The translations under genes were made by a program, and so were the position numbers. From Microvirga terrae (GTDB taxonomy: Bacteria > Pseudomonadota > Alphaproteobacteria > Rhizobiales > Beijerinckiaceae): a stretch of DNA of 64,000 bases. The DNA lies in NCBI RefSeq assembly GCF_013307435.2, contig NZ_CP102845.1, positions 806,001 to 870,000 of the forward strand, read 5' to 3'. Shown here in pieces: positions 8,024 to 16,600 of the stretch; the stretch's first letter is position 1; the number at the start of each line of letters is the position of its first letter. The notes below the pieces were generated by a model. It was not told where the DNA came from. It was given only the letters and a program-made list of their open reading frames with translations, and did not search any database.

Positions 8024-8904
8024 CACGCGGCCTCCTTCAGATCTTCGGAGCGGCCGCCGGTCGTCGTCGCGGTCTCAACTTCGTCGATGGTCGGCCGGTA
8101 TTCCACGGAGATGCCCTTGCGGCCATGCTCCACGGCAATTTGCGGGAGAGCGCCGTTCATGTAGGCGATGAAGGCCTGCTTGACGATGACATAGACGCGG
8201 GTCTGCTTTTCCCGTGTCGCCTTCACCTTGTTCGCAAGTGGTGACAGGAAGGCATAGGAGATGAAGATGCCGCCGAATGTTCCGACAAGCGCCGAGGCAA
8301 TCAGCCCACCCAGAATGGTCGGCGACTGATCGATGGCGCCGAGCGCCTTCACGATCCCGAGGACGGCAGCCACGATGCCGAGAGCGGGGAGAGCCTCCGA
8401 CACGGTGTTGATCGAGTAATAAGGTTTCGTGCGATCACGCTTGAGGGTTGCAATCTCTTCTTCCATGAGAGCCTCGATTTCATGGGGACGCGCATTGCCG
8501 ATGATGATCAGCCGGGCATAGTCGCAGATGAAGAGCGTGAGATCCTTATCCTTGAGGACGCCCGGAAAGGCCTTGAAGATCTCTGATTCTTCCGGCTGGT
8601 CGATATGGCCTTCCACCTCGTTCCGCGGCTTGTTCTTCAACTCCCGCATGAGGGCATAGAGGAGGCCGAGGATTGCAAGATAGTGATCTCTCTTCGGCAC
8701 GGCCCCGGAGATGGCCTCACGCGCGGCCCGACCGGTATCCTTCACCAGGGGCATGGGATTTGCGATGATGAATGTGCCGATCGCGATCCCGCAGATGATC
8801 ACGTATTCCCAAGGCTGCCAAATGACGGCCAGATGACCGCCCATGGCGACATAGCCGCTCACAAGCGAGCCGATGGCGACTGCCAGTCCGATCAAAACGC
8901 CCAA
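8023..8904 (-). CDS. motA: Flagellar stator protein MotA
   Basis: A proton-channel stator subunit of about 293 residues. It has four membrane segments (the first pair near the N-terminus around GLAVAIGSLVSGYVAMGG and WEYVIICGIAIGTFII, the second pair around EALPALGIVAAVLGIVKALG and LIASALVGTFGGIFISYAFL) and a large cytoplasmic loop that contacts FliG. No ATG is available. The TTG at 8904 has AAAAGGA eight bases upstream and gives the usual MotA N-terminus, so I prefer it to the TTG at 8931, which lacks a ribosome binding site. It heads the leftward operon; its partner motB is not in the window. Confidence 0.93.
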   Translation of the reverse strand: MGVLIGLAVAIGSLVSGYVAMGGHLAVIWQPWEYVIICGIAIGTFIIANPMPLVKDTGRAAREAISGAVPKRDHYLAILGLLYALMRELKNKPRNEVEGHIDQPEESEIFKAFPGVLKDKDLTLFICDYARLIIIGNARPHEIEALMEEEIATLKRDRTKPYYSINTVSEALPALGIVAAVLGIVKALGAIDQSPTILGGLIASALVGTFGGIFISYAFLSPLANKVKATREKQTRVYVIVKQAFIAYMNGALPQIAVEHGRKGISVEYRPTIDEVETATTTGGRSEDLKEAA

Positions 8905-8957
8905 AGTCGCGGTCCTTTTATGAAAGTCCAACTTGTTGAGGATGTCTTAAACCCGGA

Positions 8958-8971
8958 GGCTTGCGCGAAGC
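8958..8971 (-). promoter_or_regulatory. Flagellar motif copy upstream of motA
   Basis: Read on the minus strand this is GCTTCGCGCAAGCC, matching the recurring element GCCTCGCGCAAGC with one difference in the 13-base core. It lies 53 bases upstream of the preferred motA start and shares the motA-flgF divergent region with a second copy in the opposite orientation. Confidence 0.5.
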
Positions 8972-8988
8972 TGGAAACCAGGGAGCAA

Positions 8989-9001
8989 GCCTCGTGCAAG
9001 G
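8989..9001 (+). promoter_or_regulatory. Flagellar motif copy upstream of flgF
   Basis: GCCTCGTGCAAGG, two differences from the consensus GCCTCGCGCAAGC. It lies 105 bases upstream of the flgF start and points toward it, so each divergent gene has its own oriented copy. Confidence 0.45.
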
Positions 9002-9106
9002 CTGTTCGATTACCCCTCTGGCCAAGTTCATGCGGCAAATGGAATGCCGCGCCGTCAGGGCTGGCGCTATTGGGCCGCCCTCATGAGAAAAGGCCGGAGC
9101 TCCTCC

Positions 9107-9832
9107 ATGCAATCCTCGCTTTATGTCGCGCTGTCCGCCCAGGTGGCCATGGAAAAGCGCCTGAACACGATAGCGAACAATGTTGCGAACATGAACACGG
9201 GCGGCTTTCGTGCGGACGAGGTCAAGTTCGAGGAAATACTCTCGCTCGCAGCCAAGGAGAACGTGTCCTTCGCGTCCTCCGGGCAGAACTTCGTGTCTCG
9301 GCGAACGGGTCCCGTCGTGAAGACCGACAACCCCCTCGATGTCGCGATCCAGGGGGAGGCTTGGTTTGCCTTCAACGGGCCCAACGGGGCGGTCTATACC
9401 CGCGACGGCCGGTTCAAGATGAACGAGAATGGCGATCTTCTGACGGTTGAAGGCTATCAGGTTCTGGACGCGGGCGGCGCGCCCATCGCACTCGACCCGA
9501 TGGCGGGTTCGCCGACGATCGGGCACGACGGGACGATCATGCAGGGCACCAACCAGGTTGGAGCCATCGGTCTCTTCAATTTGAGGAACGACAGCCGCCT
9601 CACCCGTTTCGGAAACTCCGGCGTCATGTCCAGCATTCCGGGAGAGGTCGTTCAGGATTTCAACTCCACCGGGGTTCAGCAGGGCTTCAGCGAGGGATCA
9701 AACGTCAACCCCGTGCTCGAAATGACGAAGATGATCGCGGTGCAAAGGAACTTCGATAGCGCGGCGACGAGCATCCAAGAAAGCGAGTCGACCTTCATGG
9801 ATGCCATCCGGACCCTTGGCCCCAGTTCCTGA
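9107..9832 (+). CDS. flgF: Flagellar basal-body rod protein FlgF
   Basis: A 241-residue axial rod protein. The N-terminus MQSSLYVALSAQVAMEKRLN leads into the rod/hook signature NTIANNVANMNTGGFRADEV, and the C-terminal rod/hook motif lies around NPVLEMTKMIAVQRNFDSAA. The start at 9107 has GGAG seven bases upstream and gives the conserved N-terminus; upstream in-frame codons add unconserved residues. FlgF forms the proximal rod with FlgB, FlgC and FlgG, whose genes are not in this window. Its stop overlaps the fliI start (TGATG). Confidence 0.94.
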   Translation: MQSSLYVALSAQVAMEKRLNTIANNVANMNTGGFRADEVKFEEILSLAAKENVSFASSGQNFVSRRTGPVVKTDNPLDVAIQGEAWFAFNGPNGAVYTRDGRFKMNENGDLLTVEGYQVLDAGGAPIALDPMAGSPTIGHDGTIMQGTNQVGAIGLFNLRNDSRLTRFGNSGVMSSIPGEVVQDFNSTGVQQGFSEGSNVNPVLEMTKMIAVQRNFDSAATSIQESESTFMDAIRTLGPSS

Positions 9833-11163
9833 TGGCTGCGATGAACGCTCTCCAAAGACTCGAGGAGTTCGTCCTCACCGAAGGCACCGGCAGGCGGAAG
9901 GTTCAGATCAGCGGAACCATACGCGAGGTCAATCCGAGCTATTATCGCGTTGCCGGATTGTCCCAGTTCGTGAAGCTTGGCGATCGGGTCGGTTTTGAGG
10001 CGCATGAGAAGACGCAGGCCGGAGAGGTGGTTCGAATCGACGACGGCGGGGTCACCATAAAGCCCTTCAACGGGCGCATCGAAGCCGGTATCGGAACGCC
10101 CGCCTTCATCCTGGGCGACACGGCCTTGAGCCCGGACCACAGCTGGCGCGGGCGGGTCATCAATGCTCTCGGTGATCCGCTGGACGATCTGGGGCCTCTG
10201 GTTCCCGGTCACAGGCCGGTCCGGAACGATGCCGAGCCCCCGTCCGCCATGACGAGAGCCAGGGTGACGACTCCCCTGAAGACAGGCGTCAAGGCCATCG
10301 ATCTGTTCACGCCGCTCTGTCAGGGGCAACGCATCGGCATTTTCGCGGGCTCCGGCGTCGGAAAGTCCACTCTTCTGACCATGCTCGCCAAGTGTGAGGG
10401 CTTCGACACGATCGTCGTGGCGCTGGTGGGAGAACGGGGTCGCGAAGTCCGGGAATTCCTGGAAGGACCCATTCACGCGAACTTGCATAAGTCCATCATG
10501 GTGGTGTCGACCGGCGACGAGAGCCCGATGATGCGGCGACAGGCTCCCCGAACGGCGGTGGCGCTGGCCGAGTACTTCCGCGATTGCGGCGACTCGGTTC
10601 TGCTCATCGTCGATTCGGTCACGAGATATGCCCATGCCGCCCGCGACGTCGCTCTGGCCGCAGGGGAGCCCGCCGTCGCACGCGGCTATACGCCGAGCGT
10701 TTTCAGCGACCTGCCCAGGCTGCTGGAGCGGGCGGGGCCTGGACAGGAGGGACGAGGATCGATCACGGGCATCTTCTCCGTGCTCGTCGACGGCGACGAT
10801 CACAACGACCCGGTCGCCGACAACATTCGCGGCACGCTCGATGGTCACATCGTTCTGGATCGCGCTATCGCTGATCAGGGACGGTACCCGGCCATCAACG
10901 TTCTGGGATCGATCTCGCGCCTGGCCGACCACGTCTGGTCTCCCGACCAGAAGGAACTGGTTCGCCGCCTCCGCGGGCTGATTGCCCGCTACGAGGACAC
11001 ACGGGATCTCAGGCTCATGGGCGGCTATCATCCCGGCAACGATCAGGAACTCGACCAAGCGGTCGTGCTCGTCCCGAAGATCTACGAAGCGCTCAGGCAG
11101 GATCCGTCCATGCCCGCCAGTCGAGACGCCTTCATGGACCTGGCACAGGCCCTCAAACAATAG
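9832..11163 (+). CDS. fliI: Flagellum-specific export ATPase FliI
   Basis: A 443-residue hexameric ATPase homologous to the F1 beta subunit. Walker A GSGVGKST is at 173-180, Walker B LLIVD at 257-261, and RYAHAARDVALAAGEPAVARG follows as usual for FliI. It powers or primes type III export of flagellar substrates at the base of the export gate. It is coupled to flgF by a one-base overlap. The usual regulator FliH is not recognisable nearby. The length and motifs are complete. Confidence 0.97.
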   Translation: MAAMNALQRLEEFVLTEGTGRRKVQISGTIREVNPSYYRVAGLSQFVKLGDRVGFEAHEKTQAGEVVRIDDGGVTIKPFNGRIEAGIGTPAFILGDTALSPDHSWRGRVINALGDPLDDLGPLVPGHRPVRNDAEPPSAMTRARVTTPLKTGVKAIDLFTPLCQGQRIGIFAGSGVGKSTLLTMLAKCEGFDTIVVALVGERGREVREFLEGPIHANLHKSIMVVSTGDESPMMRRQAPRTAVALAEYFRDCGDSVLLIVDSVTRYAHAARDVALAAGEPAVARGYTPSVFSDLPRLLERAGPGQEGRGSITGIFSVLVDGDDHNDPVADNIRGTLDGHIVLDRAIADQGRYPAINVLGSISRLADHVWSPDQKELVRRLRGLIARYEDTRDLRLMGGYHPGNDQELDQAVVLVPKIYEALRQDPSMPASRDAFMDLAQALKQ

Positions 11164-11202
11164 AGTTGTTCACCTCTCACATTAGGACTGGATCGGAATA
11201 CA

Positions 11203-11215
11203 GCCTCGCGCAAGC
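11203..11215 (+). promoter_or_regulatory. Flagellar motif copy upstream of flgE
   Basis: An exact GCCTCGCGCAAGC, 41 bases upstream of flgE and outside any gene (fliI ends at 11163). It is followed by GTCATGG, matching the NTC-TGG extension seen at other copies. Confidence 0.55.
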
Positions 11216-11256
11216 GTCATGGTGTTAGGTCCAGCTTGAAACCGTAGGAGCTTTAG

Positions 11257-12465
11257 ATGAGTCTTTATGGCGTTCTTCGTAGCGGCGTTTCTGGCATGAA
11301 CGCTCAGTCGAACAAGTTGGGTACCGTTGCGGAGAACATCCAGAACTCGAGCACGACCGGATACAAGCGAGCTTCGACGGAGTTCTCGTCCCTCATCCTT
11401 CCGTCGAGCGAAGGCAACTACAATTCCGGCTCCGTCACCAGCAGGGTTCGCTACACGATCGCCGACCAGGGCCCGATCGCGTACACGACCTCGGCATCCG
11501 ACCTTGCCATCTCTGGCAACGGCTTCTTCGTGGTGACCGATCCGAGCGGATCTCCATACCTGACCCGCGCGGGCAATTTCGTGAAGGACGGGCGGACGGG
11601 CAATCTCGTGAACGCCTATGGCTTCACGCTCATGGGCTACAAGCTTGGGGCGGGGGCCGTCAATCCTTCCCTGAACAGCCTCGACGGCGTCGAACCGGTC
11701 AACATGTCCTCCTTCGCCATGCAGGCGAGCGGGTCGACGAAGGGGTCGTTCAAAGGCAACCTGCCTGACGGCGAGCCTGTTATTGCTCCCCCGGCCACTG
11801 TCAGCAAGCAATCGTCGCTGCAGGTCTATGACAAGGTCGGCAACCCGATCAAAATCGACATCGCATTGACGAAGACGAGTGCGACCGAGTGGACTATTGC
11901 TGTCAGCAATGGCACGAGCTCCGAACCGCTGGTTCCTGCCACACCATCGATGGTCCTGAAGTTCGATGGGGATGGTCAACTCGATGTGCCCTCTTCTGTG
12001 CTGAGTTTCACAATCCCAGGCGGCGAGACATTCGACCTCGATATGGCGGGCATGACGCAACTCGCCGGCGAATACAACGTCACCGGTGAGGCCAACGGCA
12101 ATGCGCCGTCCGCCGTGAAGGACGTCGAGTTCGCTTCGGATGGCACCGTCTATGCCGTTTACGAAGACGGAACCCGCGTCGGCGCCTACCGGATTCCCCT
12201 GGCAAACGTGTCGAGCCCGGACAACCTGAGCCCGCGCGCCGGCAACGTCTACGAGACGACGGCCGCATCCGGGGGCTACCAGGTCGGCTTCCCGGAGATG
12301 TCCGGCTTCGGGTCGATCGCGTCGGGCGCCCTCGAAGGGTCGAACGTCGATATCGGCACCGAGCTGACGGCGATGATCGAGGCTCAGACCAGCTACACGG
12401 CCAATTCGAAGGTCTTCCAGACCGGATCCGAACTGCTCGACGTCCTGATGAACCTGAAGCGGTAA
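11257..12465 (+). CDS. flgE: Flagellar hook protein FlgE
   Basis: A 402-residue hook subunit. The N-terminal rod/hook helix is MSLYGVLRSGVSGMNAQSNK with the motif NIQNSSTTGYKRAST, the central region is beta-rich, and the C-terminal helix spans IGTELTAMIEAQTSYTANSK to LMNLKR. AGGAG precedes the ATG. It begins a long run of hook and junction genes (flgE, flgK, flgL, flaF, flbT, flgD, fliQ) and follows an exact copy of the recurrent flagellar motif, so transcription probably starts just upstream. Confidence 0.95.
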   Translation: MSLYGVLRSGVSGMNAQSNKLGTVAENIQNSSTTGYKRASTEFSSLILPSSEGNYNSGSVTSRVRYTIADQGPIAYTTSASDLAISGNGFFVVTDPSGSPYLTRAGNFVKDGRTGNLVNAYGFTLMGYKLGAGAVNPSLNSLDGVEPVNMSSFAMQASGSTKGSFKGNLPDGEPVIAPPATVSKQSSLQVYDKVGNPIKIDIALTKTSATEWTIAVSNGTSSEPLVPATPSMVLKFDGDGQLDVPSSVLSFTIPGGETFDLDMAGMTQLAGEYNVTGEANGNAPSAVKDVEFASDGTVYAVYEDGTRVGAYRIPLANVSSPDNLSPRAGNVYETTAASGGYQVGFPEMSGFGSIASGALEGSNVDIGTELTAMIEAQTSYTANSKVFQTGSELLDVLMNLKR

Positions 12466-12486
12466 TCGTTAGAGAGTCATTGATCC

Positions 12487-13953
12487 ATGTCTCTGTCAGT
12501 AGCCTACAACACGGCGCGTTCATCGCTCCTGGCGTCGCAATCGCAGATGGCGACGGTCTCACGCAACATCACCGGCGCGTCCGATCCAAGCTATTCACGC
12601 AAGATCGCGGCACTGGTGACTCAAGGGGGCGCGGCCCGCGTCGTGACGTTGAGAGCAAGCGATGCGGCGCTGCTGTCGAAAATGCTCGAGACTACGTCCG
12701 ACGCAGCAACTCAGAAGGCGCTGCTGGAGGGGCTGGAGAAACTGAGCCAAACCGTGGGCGACACGGAACTCGACGAGTCTCTCGCCGCCCGCATCGGAGC
12801 CTTGGACAGTGCCCTCAAGCAATATGCCAATGCTCCGGACAATTCGCAGTACGCCCGGGCCTTCGTCACGGCGGCCACCAACATGGCATCCAGTCTGAAT
12901 CAGGCCACATCGGCCGTTCAGGCCATCCGGCTGGAAGCCGACGGCAAGATTGCGGACTCCGTCGCCCGCATCAACGACCTTCTGGCGAAGTTCGAAAAGG
13001 CTAACCAGCAGGTCGTGAGCGGTTCAGCCCTCGGGGCCGACGTCACCGACGCCATGGACACCCGGGACAATCTGATCGCTCAGCTGTCCGAGGAAATCGG
13101 CGTGACTGTTGTGCCGCGTGCCGGCAACGACATTGCCCTCTATACCGATAGTGGCGTTCCGCTGTTCGACAAGACAGCCAGGCAGGTCAAGTTCGACCAG
13201 ACAAACGTTTACGCTCCCGGCACAACCGGTAAGGCCGTGTACATTGACGGCATTCAGGTGACCGGTGCGGAGGCCCTGATGCCTCTTAATTCCGGCAACC
13301 TCGTCGGGCTGGTGGCGGTGCGGGACGATGTCGCCGTGACATACCAGCGGCAGCTCGACGAACTCGCGCGCGGCCTCATCGAGACTTTTGCTGAGAAACA
13401 TCAGACCGACGCATCCAAGCCCGATCTCCCGGGTGTCTTCACGGTTGCAGGCGCAACCAGCGTTCCCGCACCGCCGGCGACGACAGGTCTGGCAGGCCTG
13501 ATCAGGGTCACGGACGAGATCGATCCCACGAAGAGCGCAACTGGAACCTTCGCGAACATTCGCGATGGCGGGATCAATGGCGCGGCTTACCGCTATAATC
13601 CCGATCCGGACAATGCGGCCTTCTCCGGTCGTCTGTACGGACTTGTCGGAGAGATTTCGAAGGAGCGGACGTTCGATAAAACACTCGGTCTGGGAGAGAC
13701 GGTGTCCCTGCGGGAATTTGCTCAGGGATCCGCCAGCTGGGTCGAGTCCTCGCGTCAGAGCGCCGACCAGTCGCTGAATTACCGGAATACTCTTCTGGGA
13801 CATGCATCGGAAGCGCTCTCGAACGCAACCGATGTCAATGAGGATGATGAAACCGCCCTGATGTTGCAGCTCGAGAAATCCTACTCGGCTTCCGCGAAGC
13901 TGATCTCGGTGATCGATCAAATGATCAAGACGCTCCTAAACGCGGTGGGCTAG
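12487..13953 (+). CDS. flgK: Flagellar hook-associated protein FlgK (HAP1)
   Basis: A 488-residue hook-filament junction protein. The N-terminal rod/hook-like helix (MSLSVAYNTARSSLLASQSQ, then SRNITGASDPSYSRK) and the C-terminal helix (LMLQLEKSYSASAKLISVID) are the conserved parts; the central region is variable. It lies 21 bases after flgE and four bases before flgL. The length is usual for rhizobial FlgK. Confidence 0.95.
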   Translation: MSLSVAYNTARSSLLASQSQMATVSRNITGASDPSYSRKIAALVTQGGAARVVTLRASDAALLSKMLETTSDAATQKALLEGLEKLSQTVGDTELDESLAARIGALDSALKQYANAPDNSQYARAFVTAATNMASSLNQATSAVQAIRLEADGKIADSVARINDLLAKFEKANQQVVSGSALGADVTDAMDTRDNLIAQLSEEIGVTVVPRAGNDIALYTDSGVPLFDKTARQVKFDQTNVYAPGTTGKAVYIDGIQVTGAEALMPLNSGNLVGLVAVRDDVAVTYQRQLDELARGLIETFAEKHQTDASKPDLPGVFTVAGATSVPAPPATTGLAGLIRVTDEIDPTKSATGTFANIRDGGINGAAYRYNPDPDNAAFSGRLYGLVGEISKERTFDKTLGLGETVSLREFAQGSASWVESSRQSADQSLNYRNTLLGHASEALSNATDVNEDDETALMLQLEKSYSASAKLISVIDQMIKTLLNAVG

Positions 13954-13956
13954 GGC

Positions 13957-15015
13957 ATGAAGACGACATTCATCTCGACGGTGACGCTGTGGAACTCCCC
14001 TCGATCGTCGCTCGACAGGCTTCAGGAGAGCCTCACGAAGGCCAACACGGAGCTGACGACAGGCCGGCATGCGGATGTCGGGCTCGCTCTTGGATACAAG
14101 GTCGGAGAGTCGCTGTCCCTGCGCCAGCAGCGAACTGAGATCGACACGCTGACCAGCAGCAACGGATTGGCCATCCAGCGCCTCAAGACGACGACGTCTG
14201 CCCTGGACGGGATTCGCGAAAGCGCCACCAAGTTCCGGGATGCCCTGGTGGGACTGCCGGCCAACCCTCCCGTCGAGACGGTCAAGGGCCAAGCCGCGGC
14301 CTACATGAGCAGCCTCATCGGAAACCTCAATGTCTCGATCGGCGGCCAGTTCATCTTCGGGGGTATCAACACGAAGGCGGCGCCGGCCAACGACTATGCC
14401 GGCGGCAGCCCGGTCTCGCTCAAGGGGGTGGTTGCGACCGCATTCTCCGCGCCTGCGGCATCGGGCGGCTTCGGCTTTCCTCAGAACAACCCGCTCGCCT
14501 CCGGGATCTCGGCCACCGATATGGAGGCCTTCTTGGACGGGCCGTTCAAGCAGATATTCGAAGGTGCCGACTGGAACAAGCTTTCCAATGCATCGGACCA
14601 GAACATCCAGAGCCTGATCTCGCCGACGGAGAAGGTCGAGACATCGACCAATGCGAATTCAACGCCCGTCCGTCAGATCGCCATGGCATACGCAATGGTC
14701 TTCGACCTCGGGATCGAGGCGCTCAGTCCCGAAGCGAGAAACGTCGTGTTCACGAAGGCGATCGCGGTGCTTTCGACAGCCATCAGCGGCCTGATCGACG
14801 TCCAGGCGGGGATCGGAACAGCACAGGCGAGAACCGAGACCGCCAACCAGAGGATGGAGTTGCAGAAGTCGATCTTCGACGAACGCATCGGAGGGTTGGA
14901 GGCCGTCGACCCCACGGAAGCAAAGGTCCGTGTCGATCAACTCATGACGCAAATCCAGACCTCCTACTCCCTGACTGCTCAGCTCAAGCAGCTGAGCCTC
15001 ATCAACTATCTCTAG
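13957..15015 (+). CDS. flgL: Flagellar hook-associated protein FlgL (HAP3)
   Basis: A 352-residue junction protein related to flagellin. The N-terminal D0/D1 helix (SSLDRLQESLTKANTELTTG) and the C-terminal helix ending with TQIQTSYSLTAQLKQLSLIN are the recognisable parts. It joins FlgK to the filament. The gene starts four bases after the flgK stop and is followed 15 bases later by flaF, in the order found in other Hyphomicrobiales. Confidence 0.93.
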   Translation: MKTTFISTVTLWNSPRSSLDRLQESLTKANTELTTGRHADVGLALGYKVGESLSLRQQRTEIDTLTSSNGLAIQRLKTTTSALDGIRESATKFRDALVGLPANPPVETVKGQAAAYMSSLIGNLNVSIGGQFIFGGINTKAAPANDYAGGSPVSLKGVVATAFSAPAASGGFGFPQNNPLASGISATDMEAFLDGPFKQIFEGADWNKLSNASDQNIQSLISPTEKVETSTNANSTPVRQIAMAYAMVFDLGIEALSPEARNVVFTKAIAVLSTAISGLIDVQAGIGTAQARTETANQRMELQKSIFDERIGGLEAVDPTEAKVRVDQLMTQIQTSYSLTAQLKQLSLINYL

Positions 15016-15030
15016 TATCGGGTTGAGTCG

Positions 15031-15378
15031 ATGTATCGATTTTCATATGCAGAAGTTGTCGAAGACGCTCCTAGAGAATGCCGGCAGCGTGAATATGAGG
15101 TCTTCGAACGTGCGATCGGACTCCTGAAGGCTGCCGAGGGGCGGCCTTCCAGATCGCCCGAGGTGAATGACGCGATGGAATTCCTCCAGCGCCTGTGGAC
15201 AGCCTTCGTCCAGGACCTGGCGCATCCCGACAACGAGTTGCCCGACAAGCTTAAAGCCCAGCTCATCTCGATAGGGTTCTGGGTCATGCGCGAGTCCAGC
15301 CGCGTAGCGCTGGGCGAGCACAACGACCTGAACGCGCTTATCGATATCAACACCATGATCCAGGAGGGCCTGAGATGA
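15031..15378 (+). CDS. flaF: Flagellin synthesis regulator FlaF
   Basis: A 115-residue helical protein typical of FlaF (MYRFSYAEVVEDAPRECRQR, FLQRLWTAFVQDLAHPDNEL, ALIDINTMIQEGLR). In alphaproteobacteria FlaF promotes flagellin synthesis or secretion and acts opposite to FlbT. The stop overlaps the flbT start (ATGA), so the two antagonists are made together. Their presence implies post-transcriptional control of the flagellin gene at 24.3 kb. Confidence 0.94.
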   Translation: MYRFSYAEVVEDAPRECRQREYEVFERAIGLLKAAEGRPSRSPEVNDAMEFLQRLWTAFVQDLAHPDNELPDKLKAQLISIGFWVMRESSRVALGEHNDLNALIDINTMIQEGLR

Positions 15379-15797
15379 AAGCCAAAATGAGATTCTCCCT
15401 GAAGGCCGGGGAGCGCATCTTCATCAACGGCGCCGTTCTCACCGTGAGTCAGAAGGTGACCTTGAGCCTCCTGAACGAGGCCCGCTTCCTCCTGGAAAGC
15501 CATGTCCTCCAGGTCACGGATGCGACGACTCCGATGCGCCAGCTCTACTTCGTCGTGCAGTCGCTCCTGATCAACCCTCAGGAAGCCGGCAAGGTCACGG
15601 GCGCGTTCCGCAAACTGCACGATGCTTTGATCACGGTCGCGACCGATGAAGGCGTGAAGGATTCGCTTCGCAAGGTCGGGGACCTCGTGGAAGCGGACCG
15701 CACGTTCGATGCGCTGAAGCTCATCCGCACCTTGTTCGAGCCGATCGAGGCTCATCCCTCCGCACCCGCTGAAGCCGCCGCGGTTCAGGCAGCCTAA
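15375..15797 (+). CDS. flbT: Flagellin translation/stability repressor FlbT
   Basis: A 140-residue protein of the FlbT family (FSLKAGERIFINGAVLTVSQ, then QLYFVVQSLLINPQEAGKVT). In Caulobacter FlbT associates with the 5' leader of flagellin mRNA and promotes its decay until the hook is complete. The likely target here is the structured leader at about 24047-24272. The gene overlaps flaF by four bases and precedes flgD by 15. Confidence 0.94.
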   Translation: MKAKMRFSLKAGERIFINGAVLTVSQKVTLSLLNEARFLLESHVLQVTDATTPMRQLYFVVQSLLINPQEAGKVTGAFRKLHDALITVATDEGVKDSLRKVGDLVEADRTFDALKLIRTLFEPIEAHPSAPAEAAAVQAA

Positions 15798-15812
15798 TTC
15801 AGGAGCCCCACG

Positions 15813-16208
15813 ATGAACGTCTCCTCAATCTCAAACAACATCGCAACGCAGCGGACGGCCGCGACCGAGACGTCCTCGACGGCGAGCTACGACAACTTCC
15901 TGAAGCTGCTGCTCACGCAGATGAAGAACCAGGATCCGACCGAGCCCATGAAGTCGACCGACTACATGGCCCAGCTCGCGACCTTCTCCCAGGTCGAGCA
16001 GACCGTGAAGAGCAATTCCAAGCTCGATGCGCTGCTTTCGTCCTCGACATGGGCCCAGGCCGACAGCGTCATTGGCCGCACTGTCTCGACCGCTGACGGC
16101 AAGATCTCCGGCGAGGTCCTGTCCGTCACGATCGCCAGCGACGGCGCGGTGGCCAAGCTCAAGGGCGGAGAACAGATTCTCCTCGGGCCTGGCATCGTGG
16201 TGAGCTGA
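15813..16208 (+). CDS. flgD: Flagellar hook assembly scaffold FlgD (short form)
   Basis: A 131-residue hook-capping protein. The conserved N-terminal half is clear (SYDNFLKLLLTQMKNQDPTE, then MAQLATFSQVEQTVKSNSKL). The protein ends after a short beta region and lacks the longer C-terminal FlgD domains of enterobacteria, as is usual for rhizobial FlgD. It caps the growing hook while FlgE is added. It lies two bases before fliQ. Confidence 0.93.
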   Translation: MNVSSISNNIATQRTAATETSSTASYDNFLKLLLTQMKNQDPTEPMKSTDYMAQLATFSQVEQTVKSNSKLDALLSSSTWAQADSVIGRTVSTADGKISGEVLSVTIASDGAVAKLKGGEQILLGPGIVVS

Positions 16209-16210
16209 CG

Positions 16211-16477
16211 ATGAACGAGGTCGATGCCCTGGAGCTTGTCCGGGCAGCCATCTGGACCGTCATCATTGCGGCAGGGCCGGCAGTTGCCGCCGCAATGATC
16301 ATCGGCATCGTCATCGCGCTTGTTCAGGCGCTGACGCAGATCCAGGAGGTCACCCTCACTTTCATCCCGAAGATCATCGCCATTCTGGTGGTCGCGCTCG
16401 TCACCGCTTCCTTCGTCGGATCGCAGATCTTTGCCTTCACCGAACTGGTCTACGGCAAGATTGTAACAGGGTTCTAG
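16211..16477 (+). CDS. fliQ: Flagellar export gate protein FliQ
   Basis: An 88-residue protein with two membrane helices (about 13-37 and 52-76) flanking the polar signature QALTQIQEVTLTFIPKI. FliQ forms the export gate with FliP and FliR; fliR is at 18.7 kb and fliP is not in the window. It appears to end the flgE operon, since the next gene follows a 123-base gap with its own upstream motif. Confidence 0.96.
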   Translation: MNEVDALELVRAAIWTVIIAAGPAVAAAMIIGIVIALVQALTQIQEVTLTFIPKIIAILVVALVTASFVGSQIFAFTELVYGKIVTGF

Positions 16478-16536
16478 TTCCTGGTCTTGCGATCGACTGA
16501 TGCGCTGCGGAATTCCCTGTCCGGGCGAATGAGCGA

Positions 16537-16549
16537 CCCTCGCGCAAGC
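16537..16549 (+). promoter_or_regulatory. Flagellar motif copy upstream of flhA
   Basis: CCCTCGCGCAAGC, one difference from the consensus, followed by TTCGTGG. It lies in the 123-base fliQ-flhA gap, 51 bases upstream of flhA. Confidence 0.52.
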
Positions 16550-16600
16550 TTCGTGGTTCATGTGTCTGTCTGATCGTTCATTCGTTGAGCTGGCAGGCAC

